64,000 nucleotides of DNA from Paenibacillus sophorae (GCF_018966525.1 NZ_CP076607.1:4960001-5024000), one strand, 5' to 3'. Counted from the stretch's first letter, positions 24,476 to 33,449 are shown. Notes: generated from the sequence alone by a model not told the origin. Made by a program: numbers and translations.

Positions 24476-26734
24476 CTATTCAACGGCCCCTTCCTCTTTT
24501 TTCGGCTTTTTCGCTTCCTCCGGATATTCAATGCGCGAATGGAAAATGCCCATCACTGTTTCTTTCAGCGTCCGGGCGATAATGTCCAACTCTTTCAGCG
24601 TCAGATCGCATTCATCGAATTGATGATCGTCAAGCCGGCTCTTGATAATCTTCTCGATCATCGTCTCCACCTGGTTTACCGTGGGGCTGCGAAGGGAGCG
24701 GACGGCCGCCTCCACGCTGTCGGCAATACCGATTACCGCGGACTCTTTGGACTGGGCTTTCGGACCGGGGTAACGGAAATCATCTTCGGTGAAGTCGGGC
24801 TCTATACCTTTTTCCTCCGCCAGCCGCAGCGCTTTATGATAAAAATAATGCAAAAAAGTCGTTCCATGATGCTGCTCCGCGATATCCCTGATCGGCTTGG
24901 GGAGCTTGTACTCCTTCAGCATTTCCACCCCGTCGCGCGCATGCGCGATAATGATCGACTTGCTCAGCTTGGGTTCGATGGAATCATGCGGATTCTCCAT
25001 ATTGTTCTGGTTCTCGATAAAATAGAACGGACGCTTCGTCTTGCCGATATCATGATAATATGAACCGACCCGGCAGAGCAGGCCGTCCGCTCCAATTGCT
25101 TCTGCCGCCGCCTCCGACAAGTTGCCGACCATTACGCTGTGATGATATGTACCCGGCGTTTCCGTCAGCAGCTTGCGCAGCAGCGGATGGTTCGGATTGG
25201 ACAGCTCTACCAGCTTGAGCGCAGACAGAATGCCGAACGTCGATTCAAAAAAAGGCATAAGGCCAATGACCAGCACAACGGTCAGCAGGCCGCCGGCAAA
25301 AGCGAAGCCGATAGCATACAGCGTATGAATCTGCTGCCATGCGCCGCTTCCCAGCAGGTTAATCATAAAGACAGTCAGCGAGCCGAACAGACAGACCATG
25401 ATGCCGCCTTTGAGCAGCGTTGTGCGCTGCCCCGCCCGATGAGTGGCGAATACGGCTACATACGAAACGACCAGCGCAAAGAAACCATAGTTGAAATCAA
25501 AAATCGTATTCTGCTGCACATTCAGGATAACACTGGCCAGTACGGCAAACAGGATGGAACAGAAATAGGCAAGCGTTATATCCAGCAGCAGCGCAACCAG
25601 CATCGCCCCGATGGCAACCGGCGCCAGAAAGCCCATAAACGGCCGTGTGTCGCTCTGCAGAAACGCTGCAAGCCGCATAGATATAATCGTGATCAGAAAG
25701 ACGATCACCAGCATCAGAAGCTGGGAATTATTATACTTAAATCCGGTAGAGCCGGATGTTCCGGACTGCCGGATAAACATCAGCAGGCCGATAGAAAAGA
25801 GCGCCGCAAGGATGAGCAGTCCAAGCTGAGGCCAATAATCGACATTGTTCCGCAGCAAGCCGTTCTCGTCGAGCAGTTGATACAGCTCAGGCGTAATGAG
25901 ATCTCCTTTGGCCACGAGCACCTCGCCTTGCTCAATAAAAACAGGCGGCGTATTTTCCCGGGCCTGGACTTTCGCTTCCTTGGTGGCATCTTCATCATAA
26001 AATTTATTGGCCGTAATAGCCAGACGTGCGAGCTCCTGCACTACCTCGCGGGCCGTTCGCTGAGAGAGCGAACTGATGCTGACCTGTTCCGCCACCTTAG
26101 CGCGTGCGGCGTCGGCATCGGTAATCTGGTCATTCATCAGCCTGCTGACGATATCCCGGGCCACGGGCTTCATCTCGATGATGTCCTGCGAGGTCAGGCG
26201 CGGTATTTTGATATACGTCTCTTCCGGTATGGAATAGACCTGCTCCTTGATTTTCGACTGCATCTCGTTCAAAAGATTGTCCGAATAGGTTCCGCTATTC
26301 CGGCTGGATGACACAAAGCTCAATATAAAATCATTGGCCCGCTGCGGGATTTCCTCCCGGTAGATGGAGGTCTTATCGCTTTGGGAGATGGTGTCGTCCT
26401 GATTGAGTCGGTCGATACGGTCCAGCAGAGAGGTTACGAGATTCTCCGCACGGATCGGAATAATCTGATATTTCAGCGGCACGTTCTCGGCCGCTTGTTC
26501 CTCAGCCTTCAGCGTTGCCTTTTTATCGGGAATTTGCCTAGGAGCCGTGATTTCCTTAGCGCTGTGCGTGTTTTCCCTGATGTCGTACCGTTTAGGCAGC
26601 AGATCCGGTGCCAGACTGAAATAGACCAGGATACCGAGCAGCAGAAAAAGAGCATAGCGAGTCGCCGCACTATACTTCCATCCGCTCACATTGTATGTGA
26701 ATCCGCTGAATTTGGACGGTTGCTTTGAAGCCAT
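24476..26734 (-). CDS. pgpH: Cyclic-di-AMP phosphodiesterase PgpH (7TM-HD protein, YqfF)
   Basis: A 752-residue membrane protein. After one N-terminal membrane helix comes an extracellular 7TMR-HDED domain of about 250 residues, then seven membrane helices (around residues 295-490), then a cytosolic HD phosphohydrolase domain: TYHHSVMVGNLSEAAAEAIG, RVGSYYHDIGKTKRP and IAEQHHGTTFLHYFY supply the metal-binding His/Asp set. PgpH-type enzymes hydrolyse c-di-AMP, so this gene probably sets c-di-AMP levels. AAAGGGGA precedes the ATG. It lies between phoH and ybeY in the conserved operon. Confidence 0.95.
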   Translation of the reverse strand: MASKQPSKFSGFTYNVSGWKYSAATRYALFLLLGILVYFSLAPDLLPKRYDIRENTHSAKEITAPRQIPDKKATLKAEEQAAENVPLKYQIIPIRAENLVTSLLDRIDRLNQDDTISQSDKTSIYREEIPQRANDFILSFVSSSRNSGTYSDNLLNEMQSKIKEQVYSIPEETYIKIPRLTSQDIIEMKPVARDIVSRLMNDQITDADAARAKVAEQVSISSLSQRTAREVVQELARLAITANKFYDEDATKEAKVQARENTPPVFIEQGEVLVAKGDLITPELYQLLDENGLLRNNVDYWPQLGLLILAALFSIGLLMFIRQSGTSGSTGFKYNNSQLLMLVIVFLITIISMRLAAFLQSDTRPFMGFLAPVAIGAMLVALLLDITLAYFCSILFAVLASVILNVQQNTIFDFNYGFFALVVSYVAVFATHRAGQRTTLLKGGIMVCLFGSLTVFMINLLGSGAWQQIHTLYAIGFAFAGGLLTVVLVIGLMPFFESTFGILSALKLVELSNPNHPLLRKLLTETPGTYHHSVMVGNLSEAAAEAIGADGLLCRVGSYYHDIGKTKRPFYFIENQNNMENPHDSIEPKLSKSIIIAHARDGVEMLKEYKLPKPIRDIAEQHHGTTFLHYFYHKALRLAEEKGIEPDFTEDDFRYPGPKAQSKESAVIGIADSVEAAVRSLRSPTVNQVETMIEKIIKSRLDDHQFDECDLTLKELDIIARTLKETVMGIFHSRIEYPEEAKKPKKEEGAVE

Positions 26735-26748
26735 GGTGACAGTCCCCT

Positions 26749-27720
26749 TTATTCAAGGTTTTCGGCTGAGCGTTCATAGGCAACGATGATTTTCTGCACC
26801 AGGGAATGCCGCACTACGTCTTGCTCCGCAAAATACACAAATCCGATATCCTCAATCGAGGATAAGATCGTATTGGCCTCAATGAGACCCGATTTCTTTC
26901 CCCGAGGCAGATCGATTTGAGTTACGTCGCCCGTAATAACCATCTTCGAACCAAAGCCAAGCCGGGTCAAGAACATCTTCATCTGCTCCGGCGTCGTATT
27001 TTGCGCCTCATCAAGAATAATAAACGAATCGTCAAGCGTGCGCCCGCGCATGTAAGCCAGAGGCGCAATTTCTATCAGTCCGCGCTCCAGAGCCTTGGCT
27101 ACCTGATCGGGTCCCATCACGTCGTACAGGGCGTCATACAACGGCCGGAGATACGGATCTACTTTCTCCTGCAAATCTCCCGGCAGAAACCCCAGACTCT
27201 CGCCGGCTTCCACCGCCGGACGGGTCAGGATAATACGTTTGACCGATCCTTCCTTCAAAGCAGCAACGGCAAGCACAACGGCAAGATAAGTCTTTCCGGT
27301 TCCCGCCGGGCCGATACCGAATACGATGTCCCGTTTCTTGATCGTCGTTACATAGTGCTTCTGTCCAATCGTCTTGACCCGAATCGGCTTGCCGCGAAAA
27401 GTCGTAGTGATTTCGCCCTTGAACAGATCCAGCAGCTGATCGGCGCGGAAATCCTTCGCCAGCTCCACTGCATACTGCACATCCCGCTCGCTCAGAATAT
27501 AACCGCTTCGAACAAGGGAGAGCAGTGACTGGAACAGCTGTGTCAGCATGTCCACTTCCCGTTCGCTGCCATGCACCGTAAGCTCTGCCTCACGCGAGTC
27601 GATACGGGCGGGAATTTCTCTCTCAATCAGCTTTAAGAAGCTGTCCTGCGGGCCGAAAAGCGCCAGAGCTTCTCCCGCATTTTGCAAAGATATTTGAATG
27701 CTTGCAGTCTTATCTGACAA
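26749..27720 (-). CDS. phoH: PhoH family ATPase (YbeZ-type)
   Basis: A 323-residue P-loop ATPase. Walker A is GPAGTGKTYLAVV, Walker B is FIILDEAQNTTPEQ, and the sensor-like motif TGDVTQIDLPRG follows. An N-terminal ~100-residue region (TVHGSEREVDMLTQLFQSL) resembles a KH-like domain. PhoH/YbeZ proteins are linked to RNA metabolism and work with YbeY, encoded two genes downstream. The start is a TTG at 27720 with AAGGAG upstream, nine bases after the yqfD stop region; no closer ATG fits the family length. Confidence 0.92.
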   Translation of the reverse strand: MSDKTASIQISLQNAGEALALFGPQDSFLKLIEREIPARIDSREAELTVHGSEREVDMLTQLFQSLLSLVRSGYILSERDVQYAVELAKDFRADQLLDLFKGEITTTFRGKPIRVKTIGQKHYVTTIKKRDIVFGIGPAGTGKTYLAVVLAVAALKEGSVKRIILTRPAVEAGESLGFLPGDLQEKVDPYLRPLYDALYDVMGPDQVAKALERGLIEIAPLAYMRGRTLDDSFIILDEAQNTTPEQMKMFLTRLGFGSKMVITGDVTQIDLPRGKKSGLIEANTILSSIEDIGFVYFAEQDVVRHSLVQKIIVAYERSAENLE

Positions 27721-27726
27721 ATAGCC

Positions 27727-28917
27727 TCATTCTCCTTGGTTGTATACTATCGGAAGTTCCTCCGCAATTCTCTCTTCCACTTCAAAAAGCACTTTCATAT
27801 AAACTTTACCATTCTCTTTCTTCTCATGCAAAATTTTTTGGCTTTTGATGACGCTGTCGCTGCCGTAGCGTGCCGCAATATCGGCCTCCGACAGTGCCAG
27901 CCCCGCCTGTTTCGCCGCCTGCGGCGTAAGTGTCTCCCGAGTCTCTTTGACTTCCATTTCTTTCTCCGTCATCCAGCCAATCGGCAGCCGGATAGTACGC
28001 CAAGTCAGCGGATCAAGCTCGGTCAGCGTACGCGACTCTTCAAAAGGCGATTTGCCATAGCCCCACAGCTGAACCGCCCACTTGCCGAGAACGAAGTAGC
28101 TTCTATCCTTTCGCTCACCGGTATAAGCGGTATTCTTTTTTTGCAGCGGAACCTCGATATTATACTCATGCCAGACAAGCCCCTTGACTTCCCCTTTGGC
28201 AACGACGGCCTGCCTATTTGCCTCATCGCCCAGAATCCCGGAAATAAGGATATCGCCTTTCTTCACTCTCGCGTTGCGCTGAACCACGGGCCTGCCCTGC
28301 TCGGCGTAGATATCGGTGATAACCGCATCGGTGCGGCTTATGAGATGACGGGGGCTGCTAAGCGGTTTTTTCTCGGGCAGCGCGGCTTCGACGATTTGAA
28401 TTTTAACCGCTGTTCCATTACGTTCGATTCCAACCCAGGATACGCCCGGGAGCCGCGCCGCCAGGTGCTTGGAAAGCTTGTCCGGAGAATCCATTCGCCA
28501 TATCCACTGAAAAGGATAAATTCCTTCCTGCCGGGCGGCATCCAGCACATCCTCCGAAGCCAGCCGCTTATTCCCCTCCACCCGAACACTCCAGACAAGA
28601 GAACACAGCAGCACCAGAATAATGCCGAACAGCACCAGGCCTGCGGCAAAAAAACTCCGCTTCCACAGTCTGGCGGCCACGAACGGCAGTCCGATCCGTC
28701 CCGTAATATGCATCCTGCAGCCTGTCTGCTTCAGAAGCGGCCGGAGAGCGTAGAAATCGTTCAGCAGCAGACGCAGACTGACACCGCTTTCGGTCGCTTT
28801 TACATTCCATATGATAATTCCGGCTTCGTTGACGGCATTAATCAGTCCTTCAATCCGCTTCCCGGAAATATGCAGCGCAACAGTCCCCCGCAGCCATGAT
28901 AGTGGCGGCTCCTTCAT
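27727..28917 (-). CDS. yqfD: Sporulation protein YqfD
   Basis: A 396-residue protein with one clear membrane helix near residues 90-110 (FFAAGLVLFGIILVLLCSLVW). A basic cytosolic N-terminal part precedes it and a long extracytoplasmic part follows, with motifs typical of YqfD (RLPGVSWVGIERNGTAVKIQIVE; VVQRNARVKKGDILISGILG). B. subtilis yqfCD belongs to the SigE regulon of the mother cell, and the protein is needed for efficient sporulation. Its ATG overlaps the yqfC stop (ATGA), so it is coupled to yqfC. Confidence 0.93.
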   Translation of the reverse strand: MKEPPLSWLRGTVALHISGKRIEGLINAVNEAGIIIWNVKATESGVSLRLLLNDFYALRPLLKQTGCRMHITGRIGLPFVAARLWKRSFFAAGLVLFGIILVLLCSLVWSVRVEGNKRLASEDVLDAARQEGIYPFQWIWRMDSPDKLSKHLAARLPGVSWVGIERNGTAVKIQIVEAALPEKKPLSSPRHLISRTDAVITDIYAEQGRPVVQRNARVKKGDILISGILGDEANRQAVVAKGEVKGLVWHEYNIEVPLQKKNTAYTGERKDRSYFVLGKWAVQLWGYGKSPFEESRTLTELDPLTWRTIRLPIGWMTEKEMEVKETRETLTPQAAKQAGLALSEADIAARYGSDSVIKSQKILHEKKENGKVYMKVLFEVEERIAEELPIVYNQGE

Positions 28918-29207
28918 CGCTTCTCCCCGCTTTCCTTATATCTGATTTCCCCGATCACGCCCTCCACCGCCAATTCCCTTCCCAGAATGGAGGTGATGAC
29001 AAGGCCTTCTCCGGCAATTTCCAGCGATCCTTTCGAAAGCGCGAGCGTCAGCTGACCGGGGGAAAAATTCAGCACGCCTCTATGGTTCTCAATGACCATT
29101 TCCTTGTTCCCGATGAGGGTGATCCGGGGCATGTCGCTCAGCAGATCCTGCGGCAAATCCAGCATCCCGTTTGTCCATCCCCGCAGACTGCGGCCAATCC
29201 GGGTCAT
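28914..29207 (-). CDS. yqfC: Sporulation protein YqfC
   Basis: A 97-residue YabP/YqfC-family protein, with MLDLPQDLLSDMPRITLIGNKEMVIENHRGVL near the start and the two-strand repeat GQLTLALSKGSLEIAGEGLVI. YabP-family proteins are coat- or mother-cell-associated and usually form a pair with a membrane partner, here YqfD. The ATG has GGGGGAG nine bases upstream. A SigE-like promoter is visible at 29238-29266. Confidence 0.92.
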   Translation of the reverse strand: MTRIGRSLRGWTNGMLDLPQDLLSDMPRITLIGNKEMVIENHRGVLNFSPGQLTLALSKGSLEIAGEGLVITSILGRELAVEGVIGEIRYKESGEKR

Positions 29208-29237
29208 AAGTAGACGCTCCCCCTTCCTGTACTGTAC

Positions 29238-29266
29238 ACCTTATGCGGGAAGACTCTTATTTATGA
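29238..29266 (-). promoter_or_regulatory. Possible SigE-type sporulation promoter for yqfCD
   Basis: On the minus strand TCATAAAT (29259-29266) and CATAAGGT (29238-29245) with 13 bases between resemble the SigE -35 (ATATT-like) and -10 (CATACAAT-like) boxes. The position, about 30 bases before yqfC, and the known SigE control of B. subtilis yqfCD support it; the sequence match alone is modest. Confidence 0.4.
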
Positions 29267-29451
29267 AAGCCGGGAGATTTCAAATCAAACGGAAAGCAGC
29301 CTGCCAAAAAAGAAAAAACGGGAGACCGTCGCAATCTGAGTTCACCTTTCCTGAATAGGCCAGCGAACTCTTAATTTTGCGGACGATACACCCGTTAGGA
29401 TACATCTTTGTTCATTTGGTTGAAATTTAAAAAAGGGATGCGAGGCGCGGC

Positions 29452-30066
29452 TCACAACCCGCCCGGACGGCGGGAGCTCATGGGCCTGCGGGAGCGCGGA
29501 GGGCCGAGAATTTCCGCCCAGATGAGTCCGCTGCGCAGATCGCTTTCTACGCCCAGAGACGGCGAACTCTGCGAAGACGACGCCGACGAGCGGGATTTCG
29601 GCCCGGCTCCGCCGTCTCCTCCCATATCGTCCGAGATCCGGTCCAGAGCGCGGTGGACGCGTTCCAGTTCTCGCCGCATACGCTCCTGCCGGACCTCGAC
29701 CCCGTCCACTTCTTCGGGCTGCTCCATCGACGTCCCTTCTCCTGACATGTAATCGGGAGTCGGGAATAGAGCAGGTTCTGGAAACGCAGGCGCCGGATCG
29801 GATTCACGGCCTTCGTCCATCTGCTGTCCCGGCTGCCGGGAGGATGGAGCGGGGACCGGAAAGCCGCTGTTGCGCGGCTCTGCCGCTCTTCCGGAATCCG
29901 GCTGGCCGGATCTTGGACGGCGCAGGGGCCCCTCGCCCGGACCGCTGCCAAAGGGCGGCATTCCGCCGCGGGGGGATCTTCCGTTTTTGTTTTTATTTTT
30001 GCTCGCTTTGTTTGCTTGGGACACAATCGCGAAAATAATTACCGCAATGACATAAATCCAGCTCAT
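29452..30066 (-). CDS. Membrane-anchored, Pro/Gly/Ser-rich protein in the FloA operon (unknown)
   Basis: A 204-residue protein with one N-terminal membrane helix (MSWIYVIAVIIFAIVSQAN). A long low-complexity region rich in Pro, Gly, Arg and Ser follows, interrupted by a short coiled coil (EVRQERMRRELERVHRALDRI). No known domain is recognised. It lies 31 bases after floA, where B. subtilis has the small yqfB, so it may be a positional equivalent, though I see no sequence resemblance. GGGGAG precedes the ATG. The topology suggests a soluble tail displayed near the flotillin assembly; this is inference only. Confidence 0.65.
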   Translation of the reverse strand: MSWIYVIAVIIFAIVSQANKASKNKNKNGRSPRGGMPPFGSGPGEGPLRRPRSGQPDSGRAAEPRNSGFPVPAPSSRQPGQQMDEGRESDPAPAFPEPALFPTPDYMSGEGTSMEQPEEVDGVEVRQERMRRELERVHRALDRISDDMGGDGGAGPKSRSSASSSQSSPSLGVESDLRSGLIWAEILGPPRSRRPMSSRRPGGL

Positions 30067-30097
30067 GGGGTCTCATCTCCCCTACTCGTTGTGTTCA

Positions 30098-31096
30098 TTA
30101 TTTATTGCTCTTGGAACCGTCGTTATCCTGGTCGCCCATCTTGCCGAGCGACCCGCGCATTTGGGTATCGGCTTCGATATTTTTCAGATTCATATAATCC
30201 ATCACGCCGATTTGACCTCCGCGCAGCGCTTCGGCCATAGCCAGTGGCACCTGGGATTCGGATTCGACGACCAAGGCCTTCATCTCGACGACGCGGGCCT
30301 TCATTTCCTGCTCCTGCGCCACGGCCATCGCTCTACGTTCCTCGGCCTTCGCCTGGGCAATCCGCTTGTCTGCTTCGGCCTGTTCCGTCTGCAGGTAAGC
30401 GCCAATGTTCTTGCCAACATCCACATCCGCGATATCGATGGACAGAATTTCAAACGCCGTTCCGGCGTCGAGCCCTTTCTGGAGCACGGTGCGGGAGATC
30501 GAGTCCGGATTCTCCAGAACGTCTTTATGCGAATTACTTGAACCTACCGTCGTTACAATGCCTTCGCCGACGCGGGCGATGATCGTCTCCTCACCGGCGC
30601 CGCCGACGAGCCGGTCGATATTGGCTCGAACGGTAACCCGTGCCTTGACCTTCACTTCGATCCCGTCGCGGGCAACCGCAGCCACGGTGGGCGTCTCGAT
30701 TACGCGCGGGTTAACGCTCATCTGTACCGCTTGGAGCACATCGCGTCCGGCTAGATCAATGGCCGCCGCCCGGGTGAATTCCAGCGGAATATCGGCCCGC
30801 TGCGCGGCGATCAGCGCATTGACGACACGGTCAACATTGCCCCCCGCCAGATAGTGGCTTTCCAGTTGGTTGATATTAAGACCTAGACCCGCCTTGGTCG
30901 CTTTGATCAGCGGATTAACGATCCGGCTTGGCGTTACACGGCGCAGCCGCATGGCGACAAGTGTAATAATGCTGATTCTAACGCCGGACGCCAGAGCCGA
31001 AATCCACAGCATAACCGGAAAGAAGCTGAGAAAGATGCTCAGAGCAATGATCACGACGACGGCGATCAGCAGGATGGTTATTAAGGATGCTTCCAT
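30098..31096 (-). CDS. floA: Flotillin-like protein FloA
   Basis: A 332-residue membrane scaffold protein of functional membrane microdomains (B. subtilis YqfA). An N-terminal hydrophobic hairpin (LITILLIAVVVIIALSIFL and VMLWISALASGVRI) is followed by a PHB/SPFH-like domain with NPLIKATKAGLGLNINQLESHYLAGGNVDRVVNALI. A C-terminal Ala/Glu-rich coiled coil (AEADKRIAQAKAEERRAMAVAQEQE) mediates oligomerisation. AAAGGG precedes the ATG. It follows the NfeD gene by 64 bases in the conserved yqeZ-floA order, under the ECF-type promoter at 32616-32642. Confidence 0.96.
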   Translation of the reverse strand: MEASLITILLIAVVVIIALSIFLSFFPVMLWISALASGVRISIITLVAMRLRRVTPSRIVNPLIKATKAGLGLNINQLESHYLAGGNVDRVVNALIAAQRADIPLEFTRAAAIDLAGRDVLQAVQMSVNPRVIETPTVAAVARDGIEVKVKARVTVRANIDRLVGGAGEETIIARVGEGIVTTVGSSNSHKDVLENPDSISRTVLQKGLDAGTAFEILSIDIADVDVGKNIGAYLQTEQAEADKRIAQAKAEERRAMAVAQEQEMKARVVEMKALVVESESQVPLAMAEALRGGQIGVMDYMNLKNIEADTQMRGSLGKMGDQDNDGSKSNK

Positions 31097-31160
31097 TGTT
31101 ATATCTACCCTTTCTGTTTATAAATATTGAACATACGCAAAAACACTTACATAGTTTACC

Positions 31161-32537
31161 TTATTCCCGGCTTTCCTTCACCACAATTCTGCCGCCTTCG
31201 ACTTTGATAACGGAGACAGGAGTATTCACGCCGATGAATCCGCCTTCGGTGACCACATCGAAGCGTTCGTCTGCGATTAGGGCCGTACCTGCCGGGCGAA
31301 GCGGTGTTATGCTTACTCCTCTCAGACCCACGAGATCCAGCTTCTCGGGAGTAGGGATGAAGCCCTGTTCCTTGCTTAAGCTGTCGCTGAGAATAAATCG
31401 ATTCCATATGCCCCGGTCCTTGAATGCTACCGCGACAATGATAATGACCACTACAGCGGCCGCAAAAGCAATGCCCAAGCTGAACAGCGCATGCGTAAAG
31501 CTGTATGCGGCTCTTACGACGCCCGCAATCAGACTGATGGAGCCTAGAACCCCCAGAATGCCGAAACTCGGCACGAACAGCTCAAGCACCATTAGAACGA
31601 GGCCAACGATGAACAGCAGCCATGTCTCCGCGCCGGCAAATCCCGCCACATAGTTGCCGAAGAAATACAGGACGAAAGCGAGCGTTCCAACGATGCCGGG
31701 AATCCCGAATCCGGGTACAAGCAGCTCAATGACCACTCCGGCGATCCCGATAAACAGCAGAACGGTCATGACGACGGGATGGGTCAGAAATTGCGACAGC
31801 TTTTCCGCACTGGTATGCTGCACGTGAAAAATATCATTGGTCGAATAACCCATCCACGAAGCCGCCGCCTCCGGCGAATCCTTTACGGCGTCGGCGTATC
31901 CCGCTTTCAGCGCCTGATCGCTGGTCAGAGCGATAATCTCTCCCTTGCTCTTGTGCACGCCCAGCTCGGGCTTGTCGACGACCATATTGATATCCGTCAT
32001 TCCGGCCGCGATATCCGGATCGCGTCCATTCAGCGCCGCCGCACCCGCCATTTTCGACTTCCAGAACGAGATCAGCTTGGCATTATCCACGCTTCTGCCG
32101 CTCCCATCAACAAGCGAAGCCGACCCGATCATGCTGCCGGGCTTCATCACGATTCTTTTCGCATTCAGCGCGATATAGCTGCCAGCAGACGCCGCATCCC
32201 CTTTAATAAAGGCAAGGGTAGGAATTTCGCTCTCCCGAATCATTGCCCCTATTTGTTCCGCGCTGTCCACCAGTCCGCCAGGCGTATCGATTTCCAGCAC
32301 TATCAGCTTAGCGCCGTATTTATCCGCTTCCTGGAATCCCCGCTTCAGGAAGCTCTCCAGTCCCCGCTCGATCTCCTGGTCCACGGGCAGAATAAATACC
32401 GGGCCTTGGTTCGGTTCGCCGCTGGCAGCCGGCGAGGCTGGAGTGCCAGCGGCCTGGACCGTTACGGCTCCAAGCGGAACGAACAGCAGCAGGAACAGAG
32501 CGCAGGCGGCCAGAGCGATTTTTCGCAAACCCGTCAC
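31161..32537 (-). CDS. yqeZ: NfeD family membrane serine protease (YqeZ)
   Basis: A 458-residue long-form NfeD protein. A signal peptide (LRKIALAACALFLLLFVPLGAVTVQA) is followed by a ClpP/SDH-type protease domain with LEIDTPGGLVDSAEQIG and the catalytic serine in GDAASAGSYIAL. Then come about five membrane helices (from VVMTVLLFIGIAGVVIELL) and a C-terminal OB-fold (GLRGVSITPLRPAGTALI). Partners of flotillin-like proteins, such enzymes act at membrane microdomains. The GTG at 32537 is used because GGAGGG lies seven bases upstream; a longer frame is rejected. First gene of the floA operon. Confidence 0.93.
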   Translation of the reverse strand: MTGLRKIALAACALFLLLFVPLGAVTVQAAGTPASPAASGEPNQGPVFILPVDQEIERGLESFLKRGFQEADKYGAKLIVLEIDTPGGLVDSAEQIGAMIRESEIPTLAFIKGDAASAGSYIALNAKRIVMKPGSMIGSASLVDGSGRSVDNAKLISFWKSKMAGAAALNGRDPDIAAGMTDINMVVDKPELGVHKSKGEIIALTSDQALKAGYADAVKDSPEAAASWMGYSTNDIFHVQHTSAEKLSQFLTHPVVMTVLLFIGIAGVVIELLVPGFGIPGIVGTLAFVLYFFGNYVAGFAGAETWLLFIVGLVLMVLELFVPSFGILGVLGSISLIAGVVRAAYSFTHALFSLGIAFAAAVVVIIIVAVAFKDRGIWNRFILSDSLSKEQGFIPTPEKLDLVGLRGVSITPLRPAGTALIADERFDVVTEGGFIGVNTPVSVIKVEGGRIVVKESRE

Positions 32538-32615
32538 AACATATCCCTCCGATCTATTTAAGCTAGTTTCGATCATTTTTCCGGATAATATAATATGTGG
32601 ATATATAATGTTAAC

Positions 32616-32642
32616 TACGAGATAGAAAGGTTATGCGTTTCA
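32616..32642 (-). promoter_or_regulatory. ECF sigma (SigW-like) promoter of the yqeZ-floA operon
   Basis: On the minus strand a perfect TGAAAC (32637-32642) and CGTA (32616-32619) are separated by 17 bases, matching the SigW-class consensus TGAAAC-N16/17-CGTA. The B. subtilis yqeZ-yqfA-yqfB operon is a known SigW target. It lies 79 bases before the yqeZ start. Confidence 0.7.
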
Positions 32643-32683
32643 AGGACTTTGCGTCCAGCCTTGCCGCCAAACCTGGACTTATG

Positions 32684-32720
32684 TAAAAAAAGAAAAACAC
32701 CCCTATAGAAAGAGGTGTTC
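32684..32720 (-). terminator. Terminator after yqeY
   Basis: Minus-strand stem AACACC / GGTGTT (outer bases near 32719 and 32696) followed by TTTTTCTTTTTTT. It closes the rpsU-yqeY unit and separates it from the floA operon. Confidence 0.85.
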
Positions 32721-32728
32721 AACTTATG

Positions 32729-33172
32729 TTATTGCAGAAATTGCAGAACCGCCTGGTTCACGAGTTTACCGTCAGCGCGGCCTTTGACTTTCGGCATCAG
32801 CGCGCTCATCACCTTGCCCATATCATTTTTCGAAGAAGCACCGGTTTCCTGGATGGTCTGCTGTACAATTACCTTAATTTCTTCTTCGGAAAGCTGTTCG
32901 GGTAGATATTGTGCTATAATCTCGATTTCTGCTTTATTGCTTGCAGCAAGCTCGTCACGACCCGCTTTTTCAAATTCTTGGAGGGCATCTTTGCGCTGTT
33001 TGATCTCACGACTAAGGATATCAAGCACTTCGTTGTCGTCTAATGTTCTTTTCAAATCTATTTCAAGATTCTTTATCGTCGAACGAACCATTCGAATCGT
33101 GGAGAGTTTGAACTTGTCCTTACTCTTCATCGCCTGCTTCATATCTTCGTTCAATCGTTCGCTAAGATTCAT
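32729..33172 (-). CDS. yqeY: GatB/YqeY domain protein
   Basis: A 147-residue two-domain helical protein homologous to the C-terminal tRNA-contacting tail of amidotransferase GatB. Conserved stretches include KDKFKLSTIRMVRSTIKN, EVLDILSREIKQRKDAL, EIIAQYLPEQLSEEEI and DMGKVMSALMPKVKGRADG. It is thought to bind tRNA, but its role is unproven. AGGAGG precedes the ATG. It lies 15 bases after rpsU, as in B. subtilis and many Firmicutes. Confidence 0.95.
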   Translation of the reverse strand: MNLSERLNEDMKQAMKSKDKFKLSTIRMVRSTIKNLEIDLKRTLDDNEVLDILSREIKQRKDALQEFEKAGRDELAASNKAEIEIIAQYLPEQLSEEEIKVIVQQTIQETGASSKNDMGKVMSALMPKVKGRADGKLVNQAVLQFLQ

Positions 33173-33187
33173 GCTTGGGTAATCCTC

Positions 33188-33361
33188 CTAAAACTTTCTC
33201 TTACGAGCAGCCTCGGACTTTTTCTTGCGCTTAACGCTTGGCTTTTCATAATGCTTGCGTTTCTTCACCTCAGCCAAGACGCCATCTTTAGCGATGGAAC
33301 GTTTAAAGCGACGAAGTGCAGCATCAATTGTCTCGTTTTTGCGAACTTTCGTTTCAGACAC
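33188..33361 (-). CDS. rpsU: 30S ribosomal protein S21
   Basis: The 57-residue basic protein reads (GTG start) SETKVRKNETIDAALRRFKR, then a Lys/Arg-rich tail ending EAARKRKF, a clear S21. The GTG at 33361 has GGAGGG seven bases upstream, and the longer reading frame is leader sequence. It is first in the rpsU-yqeY operon, driven by the strong promoter at 33420-33449. In this genome rpsU is unlinked from dnaG-sigA, unlike the enterobacterial macromolecular synthesis operon. Confidence 0.98.
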   Translation of the reverse strand: MSETKVRKNETIDAALRRFKRSIAKDGVLAEVKKRKHYEKPSVKRKKKSEAARKRKF

Positions 33362-33419
33362 CAGTTTTCCCTCCCTCCGACCAGACCGTCCAAGAGCATA
33401 ACACGGTTCATCAAATTTC

Positions 33420-33449
33420 ATTATAGGTCAAACCGAAATAAAGTGTCAA
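33420..33449 (-). promoter_or_regulatory. Strong sigma-A promoter of rpsU-yqeY
   Basis: Perfect TTGACA (33444-33449) and perfect TATAAT (33420-33425), 18-base spacer, about 60 bases before the rpsU start codon. Confidence 0.85.
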
